Assembly (NCBI GenBank): GCA_024516155.1
Contig: JAJJXM010000013.1
Span: 620,001 to 684,000 of the forward strand
Direction: 5' to 3'
DNA: 64,000 nucleotides
DNA from: Pyronema omphalodes
Lineage: Eukaryota > Ascomycota > Pezizomycetes > Pezizales > Pyronemataceae
Position numbers and translations under genes: made by a program. Of this stretch, positions 34,441-47,361 are shown piece by piece. The notes beneath the pieces are model-generated. The model ran no database searches. It was not told the origin of the DNA and was given only the letters and a program-made list of their open reading frames with translations. Each line of letters begins with the position of its first letter. The first letter of the stretch is position 1.

Positions 34441-36260
34441 TCTTTCCAGAGGCCCGCCAGCAATAATACCAAGAAAAAAACTCCCCTTCCGCTGTCATCA
34501 TACCCAACCATGATGACCCCTGCCCTTATCCTTCCTATTCGGCCTATTCACACTTGGCTGCGACCCGGCTTCGAAGCTCTCTGCGGGTTCTTCCAATCTT
34601 CGACACGGGCTGATCAGCACGATGCGGTGTCGGCCATGTCGTAATAACCCGCCTAATCATCATCTACCACCTAACTACGCACATGTACTACATGCTGCTA
34701 CAGGTTATGGTCCCCATCTTCCCCTCCTATCCTGCTACAGCAAGTGGTCTCCCGTAATGAGGGCACCATCAGCTATTCGCTTATTAGTCTGCGGTTCGGT
34801 CCTGCTCTTAGCGGGTAACATGCCTTGCAGCAGACACTATTTCGGTGTATGCCCTCCGGAATCCTCACCACCAAAGAAAGGTGGGTATTTGTGCCAGCCG
34901 TCACGCAATTCCGGTCGTCTGGTGACAAGGAACTGGGATATCAACCAGTGGAGTTGCAGAAAGTGCCAACCCCACAACAACCACGCAAGATATGAGATGA
35001 AGCCCCAAGTCCTTACTCGACAACGGTTGATATATAAATATCAAAATCGTCAATATGACGGAAGGGTGCAGACCTGCCATGAACGTATCTGTTCGCGAAA
35101 TCAGCCAGCCTTCTCCCTGCTCTGGAGCAAGGTTGGAAAGAAGGCTGGGGTCCTATGGCAGTGACTCTTCCGTTGTCTATCTAGGTGAAGTCACTCCCGG
35201 GCCAAAAGCAAAGCAATATCATGTACCCCTCAGCAAAATTGGGAACACTACTCTGGTTCTGGCTGGACCACCGACGGAATCACTAACAAATTACTAGGAA
35301 AAAAATAAATAAATTGTTTGGTAAAAGACAATCCTGGCTCGTGATTGTGGAGGAACTGCCCCGTTTTGATGTTTGGCATAAACCCATATGTTTACCTGTC
35401 TGGTCACTGCTTTTTCCAGCATGGCGCCCATCCCCGTAAGTAGGATGCTAACCCAAGGCCCTGGTACTATGGTTAGTTACGCCAGTGCTAATTGCGTATA
35501 AGCCTCTGGGGGCGCGGAAAAGTTGGGTCCCAGTCGATGCGAACGCCCCTCTGGTCCCGAAAGGCGTTATCTTCGATTCTGACACAGTCCAGCTGTATAC
35601 GGATTAGGGATCTATTTTCTGGGACCCTCCATCTCAGCCCAGAATTTGAGAGAAAGCCCTTTTTCATTTGGTCGCCCTTCTCCCAGAGCTTGCAAGTGAG
35701 CAGTGAGTCCTTGCGCGGGTATCACCATACTACCAAAAATTCTTCAGCCTATCATCATAGCCTGCACCTAGCCTGGTCGATTTGCTCCGTCCAATGGCTG
35801 CCGCCTTAGTCCAGTTCCCTACTGGTGGTATGTATATTCCGTCCCACCTCCTCGTCTTGTATTTCCCCACTGCCTCCCGCTCTATCTTTGCAGCTTTTAT
35901 CTGCACCACTCGCCCACCGTCATCACTCTGCTTACAAGTACCAGTAATTTCTCGGTTCCTGGGAACATCAGACATCAGACATCAGACTGACGCATACAAT
36001 ATCTATTTCGCCATATCAGCACATACTTCAACATCAGCTCCGTCGCAGAAACTTGTGTCTCTACCGTTACTCCGGTGTTGATCTTCTGTTCGTCTGTGAG
36101 GTAAAGAGATAACAGTACTCATTTACCTCCACAAGTTTCGAAATTGGCGTGCATAGCAGTTCCAGTACATCCTCCTCTTCTCTTGCACTCGCCAGATTCA
36201 TATAGGCGTGAAGCAGAGGAAGAGGTTGGATGTGCTGCTTCTATCTGGAGACAAAGCTCC

Positions 36261-37601
36261 ATGTCGTCGATAAATAAATCGAACACTCGGTACTCAACAT
36301 CACCACATGAATCTCATGCCGTCCCCGTCTATCAGCAACCGCAATACTCATATACCAGTGAAACAACGTCTCCAACAACTGCGCAAGCGGTAAACCCAAC
36401 TTTCACCTCAAGCACTCCCCCAACAAGAACCAGAGATAGAGCACTCGACGTTAGCACAATATTGAATCCATCACCAAGACCATCTCGCCCACGGGTAGCT
36501 CCATATGATGCTACCCGTCGGCCCAGCTTAGCACAATCCCCAACGTCTCCAGCAAATGCAGCAAGTTATCATACCGGTGTATCTATGAGACGAGCTCCAT
36601 CAACCCCTAGCTTAACCAGTCCCGGACCTATTCGGGGAACTGCACAACCCCATCGAAGTCTTCCTGTCATTACGTCCGATCCTTTCCCGAGAATCACCAG
36701 TCCAGGCCCCCAGAGAGTATCACCTTTGAGAGTTTTGAATACCCCACCACCATCAACCCTTCCGCCGGCACATTCTCCACCACAACAGTATACCTATGGA
36801 ACTCAGTATGGAACTTCACAGTCCTCCGCAAGTGTCAGTCCATCAGGTTACAACAGTTCTCTTGGTCCATCGGCGTTTTCTAGTAATGCTCCTCAAGGAA
36901 ACTTTTCATCTGGACGACAGTCATTAGGTGGTGCATTGATGGAACAAATGGGGGGCTCTAGTGCACAGAGTCCATTAGGAATGGCAATGAGTGTACCAGG
37001 AAGTCATGGCTACTTTTCAATACCGATTGATACAGAGTCAGGAGGAAGGGTCAAGTCTGAAAAGAGGAGGAAGAATGCCGAAGCTTCAAATAGATTCCGA
37101 AGAAGGAAGAAGGAAAGAGAGTTACAGACTACTGCAAGGGTTACAGAACTTGAGCAAAAGGTCAAGAAAGCTGAGGAGGAAACAAACTATCACCGCCAGA
37201 AGCATGAGTATTATCGTCAAATTCTTGTTAGAGCACATCAAGATGGAGGAAGACTTCCCCCGTTGCTTCCGGAGATTTTGGGATTAGATAATGTTCAGAG
37301 CACATATGGAAATGAAGACAAAGATAGGAGAAGAGAAGTTGCACCATCGGGACAGGAGGGAGGAATGGGTTTTTCGTCATCAGGGGATGCACGCATGACG
37401 ACTCAAAGTCCTAGGACCGCCAACTTTTCGGCCTCAGTAGGACCATATCATCACCATCAAAGGGCACAGCAACAACAGATTCAGCAACAGCAGCCGCATC
37501 ATCACCAGCTTCCCCCACCACATTTACCACCACCAATATATCTCCAACAAGACCAGCCCCCAAGATCCGGATTATCACATGGTCGTGGACGGTCCGCATA
37601 A
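36261..37601 (+). CDS. bZIP transcription factor
   Basis: A single exon gives 446 residues. The open frame extends upstream to 36144 only through a TTG codon, so I use the first ATG, MSSINKSNTRYSTSP. Residues 1 to about 285 are disordered, rich in Ser, Thr, Pro and Gln with several SP/TP sites. A basic region KRRKNAEASNRFRRRKKER follows, fitting the N-x7-R signature of bZIP DNA contacts, and runs into a leucine-zipper-like coiled coil (VTELEQKVKKAEEETNYHRQ, then HEYYRQIL). The C-terminus is Gln/His/Pro-rich and ends GLSHGRGRSA. The factor should bind DNA as a dimer in the nucleus. The basic region is of the Gcn4/Cys3-like fungal type; the regulon cannot be inferred. Flanking genes give no hint. 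Confidence 0.92.
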   Translation: MSSINKSNTRYSTSPHESHAVPVYQQPQYSYTSETTSPTTAQAVNPTFTSSTPPTRTRDRALDVSTILNPSPRPSRPRVAPYDATRRPSLAQSPTSPANAASYHTGVSMRRAPSTPSLTSPGPIRGTAQPHRSLPVITSDPFPRITSPGPQRVSPLRVLNTPPPSTLPPAHSPPQQYTYGTQYGTSQSSASVSPSGYNSSLGPSAFSSNAPQGNFSSGRQSLGGALMEQMGGSSAQSPLGMAMSVPGSHGYFSIPIDTESGGRVKSEKRRKNAEASNRFRRRKKERELQTTARVTELEQKVKKAEEETNYHRQKHEYYRQILVRAHQDGGRLPPLLPEILGLDNVQSTYGNEDKDRRREVAPSGQEGGMGFSSSGDARMTTQSPRTANFSASVGPYHHHQRAQQQQIQQQQPHHHQLPPPHLPPPIYLQQDQPPRSGLSHGRGRSA

Positions 37602-39370
37602 TATACCCACAAGGAGATGTTTCCACTCTATTATCCACACAGTATAAGTGGGCAACAACCCATCGACGCATTAAGTATCGTACTACAATAACGATCTTAG
37701 GCATCACCAATTGTTTGATTTCATTATTATTACCATTATTGTTAGCCGTACGATCAAAGATTCAAATGGGGCCTTATTTTCAACCGGCAATCACTTGACT
37801 TTCGTACAAATTCTCCTTTTTATATCTCTGTGTGCATATGAATAACCATCATCGACGTTTTTATTTTCCTTTGTTTTCTCTCCATCTCAAACGGGTTTCC
37901 TTTGTTTCAAATATCTATGAGTATTTTTTTTTTTGGCGTGTCTTGTATCTTGTATCTCTGTTTTTTTTTTTCATCTTTATCTTTGGGAGGCTGGGTTTGA
38001 TTATTACACATACAGGAAATTTTTTTGTAGCAATACTACCGGAGTAGCACTGTTGTTTTTTTTCGGCTGAGCATTATTTTTTTTATCAGGTGGGCGTTGA
38101 ATTCTACGTTTTTTTTCTTTGTATCCTAGTTCGTTTTTTTTTTGTCTATCCCCATGATGGAATGTAGTTTAGCTAGTGGAGGTGAAAGTGGATATGGAGG
38201 TGCAGGAGTAGGTGGGGGTGGAGGTTGATATGAATATGGAGATTGAGATGGGGGTAAAGGTGGAGATGGATGTGGGTGTGGATGCGGACGTGGATTCGGA
38301 GGAAGTGGATATGGAGGCGAAGATGGAGGTAAATATGGATTTGAAGGTGGATATCGATATGGATATGGAGGTGGAGGTCGATATGGATGTATGTAGCGTT
38401 TTGGTTTACGGATGTGCCAAAACTGCAGCTTTTTATCTTAGCGGCTTATTCATATAAATGGAGCATTATTATTCATGCAATAAAAAAAATATGAAAATTA
38501 GAAAAAAAAAAGGAAAAAATATAAAAAAGAAAAAAGTATCAAAAAAAGAAGAAATACAAAAAAGACGAAAAAAAAATTTGAAAAATTGAAAAATGTAAAT
38601 TTATGTATATCTTACCAGGAGAATTGAGATTATTATTATGGAAGTGTGTGTAAATGTTTTGTTTCACGGTTCACTATGAGTATTTGTGCCTGATTCATAT
38701 AAAACTAGGACTAAAACTAAAACTGAAACTAAGGCTATAATGGGGTTCAGGGCTCCGAGAACCTGGTTTTTGGATTTGGATAAGTTTTAGGAGATTTTTG
38801 AGTGCTTGTGTTGCGCATCTACCTAGCTATCTAGTTTACTCACCTGTGGTAAATGTTGGAAAATGATACATCATCTACCAGTTTTTGATTATGGGTAACA
38901 TGGGGGGTTTTGCTTTTTTTTTCTGTCTTTCTGATCGATGGGGTTTACCGATGTTAGGTTCAGATAATATCTACTGGTGGGATGACAGCTGGAAGTTTGG
39001 GGCTCATTACAGACTACGATTTGTGGATAGTAGGCTATGAGCCTTACCATGGAAGGTAATTTCTGATGAAGTCCCTGGGAAGCTACAAGGTATACATGAT
39101 CGATATTTGACATTTGATTAACACCCCTCCAGAAAATTTATTTAACATGGGGTATGTATCAGCATTCTTCTCTAGATTCTCTGCACAGCTAGTTCTAGAA
39201 TATATCCGGAAGATAATTTTGATCCAAAAAATATACACGGATATTCATCAATAAGGAATAACAACCTAGTATGTAGGGATATTACTAGCTGTATATTTCA
39301 TCCCATCCCATCCTCATCCTCATCCTATACACCAATAAATCTATATCCCGGGGTATTATTCTCCATCATC
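37602..39370. other. Convergent 3' intergenic region with T-rich and hexamer-repeat DNA
   Basis: T-rich stretches (37920-38140) fit the 3' UTR of the bZIP gene. The hexamer minisatellite at 38190-38395 is listed separately, and an A-rich block spans about 38480-38590. No gene is seen. Confidence 0.45.
38190..38395 (+). repeat. Degenerate hexamer minisatellite (GGATAT/GGAGGT)
   Basis: Units of the form GGNNNT (GGATAT, GGAGGT, GGAGAT, GGGTGT) repeat for about 200 bp. In one frame they encode alternating hydrophobic and Asp/Glu dipeptides starting MGVEVDMNMEIEMGV, which reads as composition rather than a gene. Confidence 0.85.
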
Positions 39371-40358
39371 TTATATTTCCTCTGCAGGTTTCTTAGCCAA
39401 ACCCATAACAAAATCCCAGCAATGTTCCGGAACCTCTGAAACCGACAACCTTCCCTGTTTAAGCAACGGCATATCCGCCAATTCTTTCCCGGCATATTTC
39501 TTGAGTTCATGTAATCCAATAATTCGAGAAAACTTTTCCACGAATTTCACATGGACTAAATACCATTTTGGATTTGATGGATCGGATTTGGGATCGTAGT
39601 ATGGTTCTTTGGGATCGAAGGCTGTGGTGTCGATAGATGCTTCTTTGACTATGGTCATAATCCCTACTATGCCGGGAATCTTGCAGTTGCTGTGGTAGAA
39701 AAATGCTAGGTCTCCGCATTTCATCGAGCGTAGATTATTTCTGCGGATTGTAAAACACGGAAACGTTAAAAACAAAACACCCCCCACACAAACATGTTCA
39801 CTGTTCATTTCGGTAATGGAGAAAAAACAGCTGATCAAAACAAAAATATAAGAAAAAAAAATAAAAAACTGTTACTTACCGTGCACCATAGTTTCGGATT
39901 CCGTCCCATCCTTCAGGTTCGGTACGGGATGCTAAATCATCAATGGAAAATTTTATATCTTTTCCTTTTTCGATTCTTGTTTCTGGCTCGGCTTTCATAA
40001 GCCAGAAACGTCTACCAGATGTCGGTAAATCTTGGGCATTGGTGATAGTTACTGGCTGTGCGTCTTCCGGGTCCTTTACATTCTCGGTGGTAGGCTTCCC
40101 GGGATCCCCGACCTTCCCAGTCTTTGTCTGCTTTTTGGATTTCGTCTGAACTTCCTTTTTGGGTCCCTTTACTGCCTCTGCAGCCTTGATTTCCTCTTCT
40201 GGATCTTTTGATACTTCTGTTACCTTCGCTTCAGCTACACAGGGCCCAGACTTATCCTCATCTTCAGCGGATGTTGTCTTCAAACGCGTCCCAGAGCGGG
40301 TGGCGCGTTTCGGTGCAGGTCCGGGAGCGTCAGCTTGCGAGCGTTTACGCGACGGCAT
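39371..40358 (-). CDS. EVE-domain protein (thymocyte nuclear protein 1 homologue)
   Basis: Two exons, 39880-40358 and 39371-39740, with a 139-nt intron (GTAAGT donor, CCGCAG acceptor), give 282 residues. The first 110 or so are a charged, Lys/Glu/Pro-rich tail with a nuclear-localisation-like PSRKRSQ and [10 protein letters not shown]. The EVE domain (PUA-like fold) then begins at [17 protein letters not shown]. It continues [31 protein letters not shown] and [15 protein letters not shown], and ends [13 protein letters not shown] with [13 protein letters not shown] proteins related to THYN1 bind modified nucleobases in RNA or DNA; the ligand here is not known. The exon junction falls inside NYGAR-NNLRSM, a continuous conserved motif, so it is secure. 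Confidence 0.93.
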
Positions 40359-43300
40359 TAATGAACGTGATTCCGGCTGGTGGTACTACTGGTAGCTGCG
40401 TCGGTTTCTGGTGCTGGTCCCGGTGCTGATGGTGTGTGTGTTTGGACGCGTGCTTTGCGCGGTGGCGTCGTGGGGCCGGTGGTAAGTTCCCCTCGATGGG
40501 TGTTTATCGCTTAGATTTTTGGGTTGTGCGTTGTGTTAGGTGTTTTTGGGATAACTTCCCTAAGCGAAAAAACAAAGACATCCTATGTATGAATACAATC
40601 CGCTATACTTACCAGTAGCTTCACTGTGTCCTACACATAATTAATCCAAAACCCCAAGCCGCTCTGAAATATGTGTGAAGCTCATGTATATTTCCTTCTC
40701 TATTATGTTTCAGAATTCCTCAACTCTAATACTACCTCCGGATCAAAGTTCCGACCCCAACCGGCAGTTTGTTTCGAAATGAAATGCGCAAAGATCGATG
40801 GGCGTTGTGTTCCAGTCTACGCCCTTTTTACACTTGTGACGAAATACTGATCCCTCTAAAGGGACCGCGTTAAAAGTTGTTTTGCCGCGGAAACAAATTA
40901 ATTGGTCGGACCCTAGATCACGCGCTATCCCAATAAATCATAGCTCTGGATGCGCTTGTATCGTCCAGGTGCATTTTCAATGCTATCTCAGATTGAGAGA
41001 TGAGATATGCTACTGATCATATTTTGGTTTGGTTTAAGACCAAGTTAGACACTGCTGGTGTGCACTTGCCCCAATTCTCCTTGACCGGCCCGGCCCAGAT
41101 AAGGTTGATTCCAGGAGAACGTTCAGTTTCTTCCAATTTCAAGAATTCAAATCGATCAAGAAGAAGTGAGATGGTGTGCAAGAGTTGTAAGAAAAAGGAT
41201 CCTGCACAACGGGAATTCGTTCCAGAGTGAGCTCGTCAGCTTGGTACCCAAATCAACCCCACGTAGAAAAAATAAAATAAAAACAAACTCACACTTTCCA
41301 GCCCGCTACGATGGGAACGGTAATTAACACCGAGACCACGGTTCTCTACTCCCCGCTCTTCGGAAGTCGAAAGTTGGAAAGCCCGTCCGTGGATGACTGC
41401 ACCTCTTACATCATTCTAAGATGCTTCACTTGGAAAGTTCAAAGTTGCTTTTGGTCCCGGCTATGCTATGTCAAAACTGACTTACACAGCACTTTCAGAC
41501 GTACGCCGCACTGGCTTTTGGGGCGGACTATCCGCCTCATATAAGAAGGTATACGATGCTTTACATGCGCCGTGGCTTTTGGCTTGCTTAACATATTTCT
41601 TGCTTGCTGATGAATGTTCCGACATTCAGAGGCTTTCGTTCCTGTACCAAAGTACATTATAGACCTGAAGGAATTGTCAATTGACAACATCGGTGAGTGG
41701 CGTTTTATAGTGAGTTTCGGACTGAGACAATAGCGGTGAGTAAGAATTAATATGGAAGGAAAAACATTAACTGACCAACGATGCAATAATAGAGACCGTG
41801 CACATGTTCAACACCATTAGGTCGAACAGGTGGGGAGTTCGTGATGAATTTGTGATGAATTTTCCAATTCTTGGCGCTAAAGGCTGAAGCGTCAAAAGTG
41901 ACCGCTTATGGATTTGTGACCCTGCCGCCCAGTTGTAATCACGCTGTTGGCAAAGCTAGTAAAGTCACAGCCGCGTTGGTGTCACACAAGATTTAATTTA
42001 ATTGGATAGAATCATGGATGATCATCTAACCTATGAAATGGCTTGGATGCCAGTACGGAATAGTATCGTGGTGCTCGTGCCTTTTCACGATCAGATTGAT
42101 TCAAAAGTGTACATATACTGTGATATTGTCTCGTTTAAGCCATCAATGAGGTGTGATTGCGGAATGCCGATGCCACAATGTTGGGTGTGGGATGACATGA
42201 TGTAGAAGTTTCCCGAGCTTTCCCCGAACAAACATTTATCTCCATTGGTTACCATCCAGTGACATAGGGAATTTGTACCGCGAACGTGATTCATATGCCC
42301 TGCGTAGATCTCGATCGTGTCTAAAAGAGTGAAAGAATGATGATGGTGTGGGTGTCGTTTTCAAGCATGAAGCTAGACTTCGACATCTGACATGCAACTT
42401 GGAGGCCAAAATTGTTCCAACAACATCTGTAATCCAATCGATTCGTCTTCCACAACTCCGGGACCATGGCGAGGCGTATCAGGTGTGCAGCACTCAGCTT
42501 CTTGTACCTATGAGTAGCGGCGAATAACCAATGATGATCCGTCCCCGCCCCTGGCAGCGGGCTTGAATTTCCTTTGCGTTATTTGACCGGGAGCAACCAC
42601 CGTAAACCAACGTCATCCAGTCCCTTGCCCAAGAATTCCGCAGACTTCCTATCTTGTAGAACCAATTACATTCCAAAACACCATCCGACACAACAAATAA
42701 TCGATGAAGAATTTCAAATGGTCGATGGAAAGCAGATGCCTTATCCCAACACCCTCTCGGCTACCTTACCGCTTCATGCTGGCGATCGAAGCAAGAAATA
42801 ATTTCCACTTCTTCCTGCGGAACCTGCATGCGTTTCAGTCTCGTGTTAATCCGTAAGAATCTAAATGGTGGGTAAGATTAAGATCCTGCTGCTGCCTGAT
42901 GTGTGAGTACACTTTTGTCCAAGGTCCCAACCACCAAGCCCGCGATATCGCTAGCAATACGCACCGCCAATCCCTACCCGCACCTCACTCCAATTCTGGT
43001 ATCACAAGCCGTTATAAAGAAATAGATACCGTCTTCAGCCGCGTCTCGGGAATGAGTGATTCGTTGTGCTCTCGACCCAATAAGATTGGTGAATTCTAGA
43101 GAGTCATCCGTAACTCCATGTACGCACATGCAGCACTCAGTTGATGATGTGCTACCTCGCTTACAGTAGTGGGATATCCCCATGGCATTCTGGTGAGACC
43201 GGGAGGGCTGGAAGGGTGTAGTTGTAGTAGTTGTAGTGGTGCGTACATAACTAGTGGCACAGTGACCTTGATATTATGGAGTATTACGTAGCCCCATCCC

Positions 43301-46300
43301 AGAGGGCCCGGGGAACCCAGGCATCCAGCAGCCGTTTTGTGAACAATCTGTCATAAAACTGACATTCCAAATATAATTCCTCCGTTCTTCCTCTCGGTAC
43401 CAGCTTCTCATCTGCACAAAAGCTAACTAGCTCAATCCGTATCAAGCGGAACTTCAGGAGTCAGGAACACCAATTCTCGAATCTGGATCCGAAGCATGTA
43501 ACATCGTACACAAGGATATTCTTCATTACTCCGCAAATCCCGATTCAAACTTTTTCCAGGGTTCAATTTGAAATCGCAGCCACATTCCTTAGCTATACTG
43601 TAGGGCGTTCCGGAAATCTCTTCAATTCTCAAGCACAGTATCACCATAAGTTCGCCACAAGCCAGATGAAACCTCCCGGCTTCCAGAATCAGCTCAAAGG
43701 TCTTTAAATCTGTAAAAGACGGTACCGTTTACCGTTTACCGTGGTGGTGGTGGTGGTGGTGGTTGTAATCGTTGACACCATGGCATCATGCATGGCGACC
43801 CAGTGTAATCCGTCTTACTCTAGTCTCTCCGACTCTTCAACGTTACTAGTAATTCTCGCGTATTTGAAACCCGATAACTGCACCCCGATCACTAGAGAAA
43901 GATCGTGGAGTTTGGTTCCTGCTAGGCTATTGAATTAGAGAGGGGAATATGACTTAAGTAAAAGTTTGTCCATGACGACAAGGGCTTTTATGAAGTTGTA
44001 TCATGATGCGAGTGATAGTCGGTATCAAGGAAGTGTTTTGAGGCCCGAGAGCCAGATATCATTAGTGTAGCATGGTACCTCTGATCCCGAATAAGTGGAT
44101 TTGTATTATTGTACCGGTATATTGAAGTTAACTCCGTAATTTGCCGAGACATGGGGAATAGAGTGGTTATAGGGTGTCACTGATTGGCGGTGCGCCAAGT
44201 TTTTATGGGAGGTCACTCGTTTGTTGACAGACACCGCTATTTGCGTGATGTTTCATGTTCGACTGATACTCCATGACTAGAGAAGGTGTTATTTACACTG
44301 CTTCAGTCTTCATTCTCTCTAGATTCTCCTTCCTCGTATTACTTACATTCAAAATCATATTTTTAAAATATGCGAAGGATGGCATATTTGTTTATGAATT
44401 GCTGCCCTGCACACAAAGAAGGTTGGGTTGACATATGACCGTTGGTGACTCTGATTTTCTACAACATAATGGATATATCAAGATTATCGTGATTCATATT
44501 GTAATACGTCCCACTTTCGTCATCTCCGATTCATCAGAGACACTTTTTGTTAACTTTCACATCATCAGGTGTGATTTCATACGTTCACCATGACTCGCAG
44601 CAACCTGGGAAATTTTAAAAGTCCATAACCAATGCTATATATTAGATAAAGTGATTCTAGTAGAGAAATTAGGCGATAGGCCTCGAAAGCAGCTAAGCAC
44701 TATCTCATTTGGCCATCTCTGCAATCCAAATGCAGCTGTAGGCCACAGCACAAAGACACGGTTTGTAGAATCAATTTTATTGTGCAGACCAGTATCCTGG
44801 CGATTTATAATCCTTTATGGAGAACTTGAATTACATATTCATAGTCTTCATTTGCAGGCTGCAACAAGCGTGGTTTTCAATGATCAGCTAGGCTAGCTGA
44901 TGATTCGTCTACTTTACACATCAATTTGATCATGGATTATCACCAACTTACTTGCAATTTCGAATCTGTTAAATTGAGGAACCACACGAATATATTCCAT
45001 GCGAAGGTTACTTATTGAAGGAGACTCGTTTTGAGGAGCCAGATAGAAGCCTGCCACGAAAGACGAACACAAAGCCGTACCCGGTGCCACACCTACATGC
45101 CTAGTTATCCTCCAGAAAATCCCGATTCCCCAGGAACCATGCTGGAAATAAATTTCTCTGCATATCAGCGATTAAAACTCTAGACTCGAATGGCTTCTCA
45201 GACAATCCTATTGTTTTTTTTTGTTGTTGTTTGTGACAATGATACAGCAGGTTGCTACTAAGGTGACGAACAAAGAGTTTTTAGAAGACAAAGCTACAAC
45301 ATGTGGAGAACGGTGGAATAAGAATGAGTTGATCGAACAAAGAAAGAAGAAATATGGAAGAAACTGAGCTAATGTACACATAGAGGTGGAGGATCCGCTC
45401 CGCTACATGTAGCCATGACATATCACTCGTATAGTAATCGATTACAGAGAAAAAGCCAAAAATTTGAGTTCTCCTGAATTCATGCCCTGAAGAGTCAAAT
45501 AGCGCTGGAAGCCAAAAAACAGAACAAAAAGTAACCCATCTTTATTAGCAGATGTCTCAATCCTTTGACCTTTCAAGTGCAATAAAACTACACCTCCATG
45601 CCTTGGATTACGTAATGAAACCAGAAAGGGGTCAATCTAAACCCTTATGTAGGTTCTTTTCTGCATAGAGTATGAGGAATGTAGAGTTAGTATTGAATAT
45701 TGGCTACGTAAAGCCGTACAACTTATCTTGTATATGACGTCTAGTATTGGTCTTAATTTATGTAATTCTCCTAAGAACTGCTTGTTATCAACCTCATGGT
45801 AGAACAGCCAGATGCTCACGGAGTCCTGTACCCGACTACAATCTGTGAAACACCGAGATGCTGTGTGGAGTGTAACTGTGTGTCAAAATGTGAAATGATT
45901 GTGAAACGTTATTGGGTGTATGTATGATCGCTGCATGGCTATGGATAAAAATGGAGAGGATTACTTGATGCAAGCCAGTAGACGAATACAGAAATTCATG
46001 TATTAGCTAGAATCTAATGGATGGCTTGGTAACTTATCGAAAAAAAGGATGTGAAGTGAAGACACGGCGGTGGGGAACAGAGCCCAGTGGCACATCATAA
46101 TTTTGAGTTAGTGAGACAATGACGAGCGAATAAACAAGTTGTACATGAATTGTACAATATTTGAATCAAAATTAGGATGGCTGCAGAACCCAGAGTTTGT
46201 GTGAATATGGATAGAATGCAGCCACGCCGAAGTGATAAGTATTCACTGATTCCAGGAATGCTGATTTTACCATCGGTGTGTGCTACAAGTCCACATGTTG

Positions 46301-47361
46301 CTATCTGCTGTTTAATGTGCTGCAGAACAAACGAATATTCATTTTTAATGTGACAATCAATGATCAGCATAACCAACGTAAGCATAAATCACCTTATGTC
46401 ACTCGCTATTCACGTGCCAATCGGCCATTCATCAACTCTGATCGACATAAGATTGTAACAGGCCAGCTGACCATTGAAAAGATGACTCGATTTAATAGAA
46501 ATCGATGGAACGTTCCTTTGTCTACCATTCTTTGTCAGAGCTGACTTTGACGTGTGCTTCTAAAGTCAAAAGTCTTACATAGAGGTGCAATTTAATACAG
46601 CCTCTTCCGCGTTGCTTCCATGCTGTGCAAGCCACGGGAGCGTATTTACCAACCCAAGATCATCATCTTCTAAACCTTACATATCATCAACACAGGGTCC
46701 GCCAATCCTTCGCAGTCCCTGGTCGTCAACTGATGCTCTTCTTTCTAATGACCGCCTAAGTATGCACTAGCTATATGATTGGTTAGATCATCCCATGGTT
46801 GAGTTCATGACATCAACTCCTGGTTCCCGCTGATGAACTGCCCCCAACGCAACTACAGTAGGTTCGTGCTAACATAGTTAAATTTACTCGTAGCGTCGCG
46901 GGAGCGCGTAAATTGACAGAAAAGGTGCCCTAAAGGATGGAATTTCAAAACAGACGAACTGGAACGGTGATTTCGCGGGCGTGGGTTTCCGTACCTTGCG
47001 AGTTTTTCCGAGATGATTAGCGGGGTAACTTGCGTCCCCTGAGCGGGGCATATGTATATTCGTGGGCTTTATACAGCGTTTGAACACACGCAAAAGAGAA
47101 TTAAAAACAGAATACATTCTGATTGAAACAAATCAAATTTAAGACTGCCCAGCAAGACGGGTTGTTGTTTACATAGTGATACATTCCGGTTCTGTACATC
47201 ACTGGGCGTTGCTCAGTTGCTTGACGCTAAGCCCTGAACCCCGGTCGCTGCCAACGTCATGAGCGCGGCTGTGAGCCCAGAGCTAACCACACAGCACCGC
47301 AAGATTTGATTTTCTAAACATCCCCACCTCCCACCAACACCACCAAAACAACATCACAACA
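40359..47361. other. 7-kb region without recognised genes
   Basis: I found no family motif, no long coding frame and no tRNA. It includes a (TGG)n microsatellite (43742-43765) and a short CxxC-containing frame at 41171-41230 (see findings). The first about 250 bp should be the EVE-gene promoter. The last about 150 bp, with its CACCACAACA-rich leader, belongs to the DnaJ gene. Confidence 0.45.

Larger units (their letters stand above)
24831..36260. other. 11.4-kb gene desert with dispersed micro- and minisatellites
   Basis: I searched both strands for family motifs, spliceable coding blocks and tRNA B boxes and found none convincing. The longest frame (34622-35164, 180 codons) has no domain and odd composition. 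The DNA is AT-rich and loaded with CATACATA, GGAATTGG, CATCACC and CTTGACTTGA type words. Satellites at 27170, 28372, 33715 and 34272 are listed separately. The final 500 bp or so should hold the bZIP promoter and leader. Confidence 0.5.

Noticed and set aside
34622..35164. A 180-codon plus-strand frame, the longest in the 11-kb desert
   Set aside because: No domain, uneven composition and no conserved-looking block. A chance frame is more likely.
36144..36260. N-terminal extension of the bZIP protein by 39 codons
   Set aside because: It begins at TTG, not ATG. The first ATG at 36261 starts a typical disordered N-terminus, so the upstream part is treated as leader.
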